This document shows positions 61,101 to 64,000 of a DNA stretch of 64,000 nucleotides, piece after piece (position 1 is the first letter of the stretch; each line of letters opens with the position of its first letter). Below the pieces are notes generated by a model. The model was not told where the DNA came from, made no database searches, and saw only the letters and a program-made list of their open reading frames with translations. A program made the translations under genes and the position numbers. Origin of the DNA: an uncultured Dokdonia sp. (lineage in GTDB: Bacteria > Bacteroidota > Bacteroidia > Flavobacteriales > Flavobacteriaceae). The stretch spans positions 1-64,000 of the forward strand of contig NZ_CANLNH010000016.1 in NCBI RefSeq assembly GCF_947492535.1, given 5' to 3'.

Positions 61101-62351
61101 ATGAAAAAAATAGGATGCTTACTACTAACATTATACCTCACACAACTCTGTGCACAAACCACCCTACAACCAGATGCCGTTTTTGATGGAGAAACCCTTC
61201 ATAAAGATTGGGTGGTCGTCGTAACCGATAGTATCATTACCTATGCAGGTGTTTCAACTGCTGAAACAGATCGTTATTTTAGAATTCCGCTCGAAGGAAT
61301 GACGCTAATGCCTGGACTTATAGAAGGGCATTCCCATTTGTTATTACACCCATATAATGAAATCAACTGGAATGATCAAGTACTTAAAGAATCCCATACA
61401 GAGAGAGCGATACGAGCTACCGTTCATGCAAAAAACTCCTTATTGGCAGGTATAACCACTATGCGAGATTTAGGTTCTGAAGGCGCTGGATATAGTGATG
61501 TATATCTAAAGAAAATGATTGATGAAGGGATTATTCCTGGTCCGCGTTTACTGGTTGCAGGACCTGCTATTGTCGCTACGGGAGCCTATGGCCCCAAAGG
61601 ATTTCACGAAGGGGTTACTGTTCCTCTTGGGGCTGAAACTGCTAGTGGTACCACCGAAGTCATCAAAGCCGTGCGTAGACAAATAGGAAACGGGGCTGAT
61701 TTCATAAAAATTTATGCCGACTATCGTTGGCGCTCTGGAGAACCTTCGCAAGCCACTTTTTTACAAGAAGAATTAGACGCTATGATTGCTGCAGCAGAAA
61801 GTGCCGGAAGATATGCTGTAGCACATGCAGGTACGCCTGAAGGAATGAAAAGAGCCATTCTCGCTGGTGTCGAAACTATTGAGCACGGAGATGGAGGCAC
61901 CTTAGAAACCTTCAAACTCATGAAAGAAAAAGGAGTCGCCTTCTATCCTACACTCGCTGCAGGAGATGCCATTACGCGTTATAAAGGTTGGCGAAAAGGA
62001 ATTGATCCAGATCCAGACCGCATTCGTACCAAGAAAAAAACATTCGCACTCGCATTACAATCGGGTGTAACGATTGGTTTTGGAGGTGATGTTGGTGTGT
62101 ATACCCATGGAGAAAACTATCGCGAACTCGAACTTATGGTTGAATATGGGATGACACCCATACAAACCTTAAAAGCAGCGACGTCTATCAATGCAAACGT
62201 ATTCCATTTGGATAAATTAGGAATTATCAAAGAAGGATTCTGGGCAGATCTCATTGCCGTTCCTGGTGATCCTACCAAAGATATTACTGTAATGAGAAAC
62301 GTCACCTTTGTCATGAAAAATGGAAAAGTATATAAACAAGAGAAGTTATGA
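61101..62351 (+). CDS. Exported amidohydrolase-superfamily protein
   Basis: A 416-aa metal-dependent hydrolase (imidazolonepropionase/prolidase-like branch). The signal peptide is [19 protein letters not shown], for which I start at the ATG at 61101; GTG 61077 and ATG 61083 lie inside or against the palindromic repeat. Metal ligands are HSH in [14 protein letters not shown], the Lys in [11 protein letters not shown], His in [10 protein letters not shown], His in TIEHGDGG and Asp in GFGGDVGVY. The C-terminal [20 protein letters not shown] is typical of the family. It overlaps the next amidohydrolase by four bases (ATGA). Confidence 0.9.
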   Translation: MKKIGCLLLTLYLTQLCAQTTLQPDAVFDGETLHKDWVVVVTDSIITYAGVSTAETDRYFRIPLEGMTLMPGLIEGHSHLLLHPYNEINWNDQVLKESHTERAIRATVHAKNSLLAGITTMRDLGSEGAGYSDVYLKKMIDEGIIPGPRLLVAGPAIVATGAYGPKGFHEGVTVPLGAETASGTTEVIKAVRRQIGNGADFIKIYADYRWRSGEPSQATFLQEELDAMIAAAESAGRYAVAHAGTPEGMKRAILAGVETIEHGDGGTLETFKLMKEKGVAFYPTLAAGDAITRYKGWRKGIDPDPDRIRTKKKTFALALQSGVTIGFGGDVGVYTHGENYRELELMVEYGMTPIQTLKAATSINANVFHLDKLGIIKEGFWADLIAVPGDPTKDITVMRNVTFVMKNGKVYKQEKL

Positions 62352-63727
62352 GAATATATTATTATCTAATTTCAGTATTTATCTTGATTTCTTGTCAGCA
62401 AAAGGTACACATAGAACCTCTTTATGAAGTCGCTATTGTAAATGCAAACATCATTGATGAAACAGGAACGTTATGGGATACACCACATACCCTTTTTATA
62501 AAAGCGGATACCATTGCAGCAATCGAGCCAACTGATCTCGAAAAAGATATCGCTGAACACACTATCAATGCGACAGGAAATTATGTATTACCTGGCTTTT
62601 GGGATAACCACGTACATTTTCGCGGAGGCGAACAACTTATCAATCAAAACGAGAAGTTCTTAGAACAGTACATCAACTATGGAATCACTACTGTACGTGA
62701 TGCAGGTGGTGATCTCACACCTCAAGTACAACAATGGAATCAAGAAATTCAAGCAAATGAACGCATGGGTCCTACCATTTATACATCTGGCCCTAAACTA
62801 GACGGTCCGAATGCCCGTTGGGAAGGTTCACTTCCTGTAGATTCTCAAGAAAGTATTAACGATGCATTAGACTCTTTACAATCCCTACACACTGATTATG
62901 TGAAAATTTACGATAGTACGCTTTCGCGAAAGCAATACCTGGATATTATCAAAACAGCAGAAACGCGTGATATGATCACTTCTGGACATATGCCTTTTAC
63001 CGTCGAATTACAGGAAGCTATTGACGCTGGTCTGGACAATATTGAGCATTTATATTATGTCTTAAAAGGCTGCTCTTCTCAGGAAACAGAAATTACCCAA
63101 CAGATTATTGATGGCTCGCTTGGTTTTTGGGGAAGTATGGAACAACTCATTGCGACCTATGATGAGACCACTGCACAACAAACGTTTGCGCGTCTAAAAG
63201 CAAGCAATACATTTGTCACGCCTACGCTTCATATTGGAGATGTATTAAGCTATTTGGATGAAGTAGATCATTCACAAGACACTTATCTTTCACATTTGGA
63301 AGATGCCTTTATCAAAACGTATGAAGGCCGTAATAAAAGGGCTATAAACGCTTCCGCGAAAGCGAAAAAAGACCGAAAAGAACTGCAAACATTCTTTATC
63401 AAACTCACGAAATCCTTACACGATGCAGGCGTGCAACTCTTGGCTGGGTCTGATTGTGGAGCCTACAACTCGTACACATATCCAGGACCATCGCTTCATA
63501 AAGAACTAGAACAAATGGTACAAGCTGGTTTAACGCCGTTACAAGCCTTACAAACTTCTGGATACAATGGAAGCCAATTTTTACAGAAAGATGGTTACGG
63601 TATTGCTGTAGGTAATAAAGCAGATTTGGTGATATTAGAAAAAAATCCGCTAGAAAACATTAGGAATACGCAAAGCATACGACATACCATCAAAAATGGG
63701 GTTGTATACACTATCTCCAGAGATTAA
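62348..63727 (+). CDS. Amidohydrolase-superfamily lipoprotein
   Basis: A 459-aa lipoprotein (lipobox [12 protein letters not shown]; Cys at about 16) of the same superfamily as the preceding gene. Its first metal pair is in [11 protein letters not shown], the Lys in DYVKIYDST, further His in TSGHMPF and NIEHLYY, and the Asp in [10 protein letters not shown]. The tail [20 protein letters not shown] is standard. It probably cleaves a dipeptide or cyclic amide outside the cytoplasm. Two CTTTCGCGAAAG copies sit inside it (62917-62933, STLSRKQ; 63348-63364, NASAKAK). Confidence 0.9.
   Translation: MRIYYYLISVFILISCQQKVHIEPLYEVAIVNANIIDETGTLWDTPHTLFIKADTIAAIEPTDLEKDIAEHTINATGNYVLPGFWDNHVHFRGGEQLINQNEKFLEQYINYGITTVRDAGGDLTPQVQQWNQEIQANERMGPTIYTSGPKLDGPNARWEGSLPVDSQESINDALDSLQSLHTDYVKIYDSTLSRKQYLDIIKTAETRDMITSGHMPFTVELQEAIDAGLDNIEHLYYVLKGCSSQETEITQQIIDGSLGFWGSMEQLIATYDETTAQQTFARLKASNTFVTPTLHIGDVLSYLDEVDHSQDTYLSHLEDAFIKTYEGRNKRAINASAKAKKDRKELQTFFIKLTKSLHDAGVQLLAGSDCGAYNSYTYPGPSLHKELEQMVQAGLTPLQALQTSGYNGSQFLQKDGYGIAVGNKADLVILEKNPLENIRNTQSIRHTIKNGVVYTISRD
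62917..62933. repeat. CTTTCGCGAAAG palindrome inside the lipoprotein amidohydrolase
   Basis: TACGCTTTCGCGAAAGC in the frame AGT-ACG-CTT-TCG-CGA-AAG-CAA. A degenerate second copy (CGCTTCCGCGAAAGCG) is in the same gene at 63348-63364. Confidence 0.9.
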
Positions 63728-63757
63728 TACATACGTTTATTCTTTAAAAAAACACTT

Positions 63758-64000
63758 ATGAATACCATCAAAACGATTGTTTGCACCATCCTATTGGCTG
63801 TTTCAATAACTAGTACTGCACAAATCACAAAACCAAGTTTAAGTCCTAAAGTTGTTACACAACAACAGGTGGGGCTTGCTAATTTTACCCTAGAATACGG
63901 ACAACCAAACAAACAAGGAAGAACCATTTTTGGTGGATTGATACCTTATAATAAACTCTGGCGTACGGGTGCGAATGCCTCTACAAAGATTACCGTAGAT
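63758..64000 (+). CDS. Exported DUF2911 protein, cut by the window end
   Basis: The first 81 residues of a protein whose stop lies outside the window. A signal peptide (MNTIKTIVCTILLAVSITST, then AQ) is followed by the DUF2911 start PKVVTQQQVGLANFTLEYGQ, PNKQGRTIFGGLIPYNKLWR and TGANASTKITVD. DUF2911 proteins are exported beta-sandwich proteins of unknown function that occur near hydrolases in Bacteroidota. Confidence 0.88.
   Translation, partial: MNTIKTIVCTILLAVSITSTAQITKPSLSPKVVTQQQVGLANFTLEYGQPNKQGRTIFGGLIPYNKLWRTGANASTKITVD

Overview
The window looks like a chromosomal segment of a member of the Flavobacteriaceae (phylum Bacteroidota), probably marine. The DNA is AT-rich. One protein has a C-terminal type IX secretion sorting domain. 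There are flavobacterial families such as DUF3276/PUR, the Bacteroidota-type long NusB and the DUF1573-YajC pair. The palindrome TACGCTTTCGCGAAAGCGTA, which I associate with several marine Flavobacteriaceae, occurs about 16 times. The genus cannot be fixed from sequence alone. I saw no rRNA, tRNA, CRISPR array, integrase or complete insertion sequence.

Layout. 1-5.3 kb is an accessory patch of unrelated single genes: two methyltransferases, an unknown, a Crp/NTF2-like chimera, a broken 'CECG' lipoprotein-like gene, a YwqK-like repeat protein and a DUF1801 protein. At least two related hairpin elements lie between them, giving a cassette-like appearance. 5.4-16.8 kb is ordinary single-gene chromosome: an AraC/GyrI regulator, hydrolases, a FrnE-like DsbA, a LytTR regulator next to a serine hydrolase, a DoxX-like membrane protein, an Asp/Asn hydroxylase-like protein, a YkgJ protein and a zincin lipoprotein. 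16.8-25 kb holds guaA with a LysM/periplasmic-binding protein, a PadR-HAAS regulator pair, lipoproteins and a type I pullulanase. 25.1-28.2 kb is a three-gene operon of ATP-grasp ligase, N-formylglutamate amidohydrolase and DUF1704 'QEGLA' metallopeptidase. 28.3-30.5 kb has two secreted paralogues with a shared N-terminal module. 30.9-32.9 kb is a TIR-domain protein with an unknown partner. 33-36.8 kb holds an XRE/2TM regulator, a dicarboxylate symporter with a decayed second copy of its C-terminus nearby, an 83-bp tandem array and aroC.

36.86-45.10 kb is the most unusual part. It is a nine-gene, single-strand operon encoding a contractile-tail sheath, a gp19-like tube, a DUF4255 (Pvc16-like) cap protein, the bare C-terminal domain of the contractile-injection-system tape-measure family, two related coiled-coil proteins and three proteins I do not recognise. 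No baseplate, spike, LysM tail or AAA+ ATPase gene is present. It may be a minimal or repurposed contractile sheath machine, or one locus of a split one.

45.2-64 kb returns to core-type genes: a large T9SS-exported beta-propeller protein, yajC-DUF1573-nusB, a leucine-dehydrogenase-like enzyme, an ABC exporter, DUF3276, an M14 carboxypeptidase, two OmdA-family proteins, a Cu/Zn superoxide dismutase lipoprotein, two overlapping amidohydrolases, and a DUF2911 protein cut by the window end.

Repeats are a second theme. The CTTTCGCGAAAG palindrome sits in intergenic regions and inside nine coding sequences in all three reading frames, including aroC and nusB. A second covarying palindrome (TTTCYRC-NAAG-GYRGAAA) appears at three loci, and two copies of the first palindrome have other repeats lodged in them.
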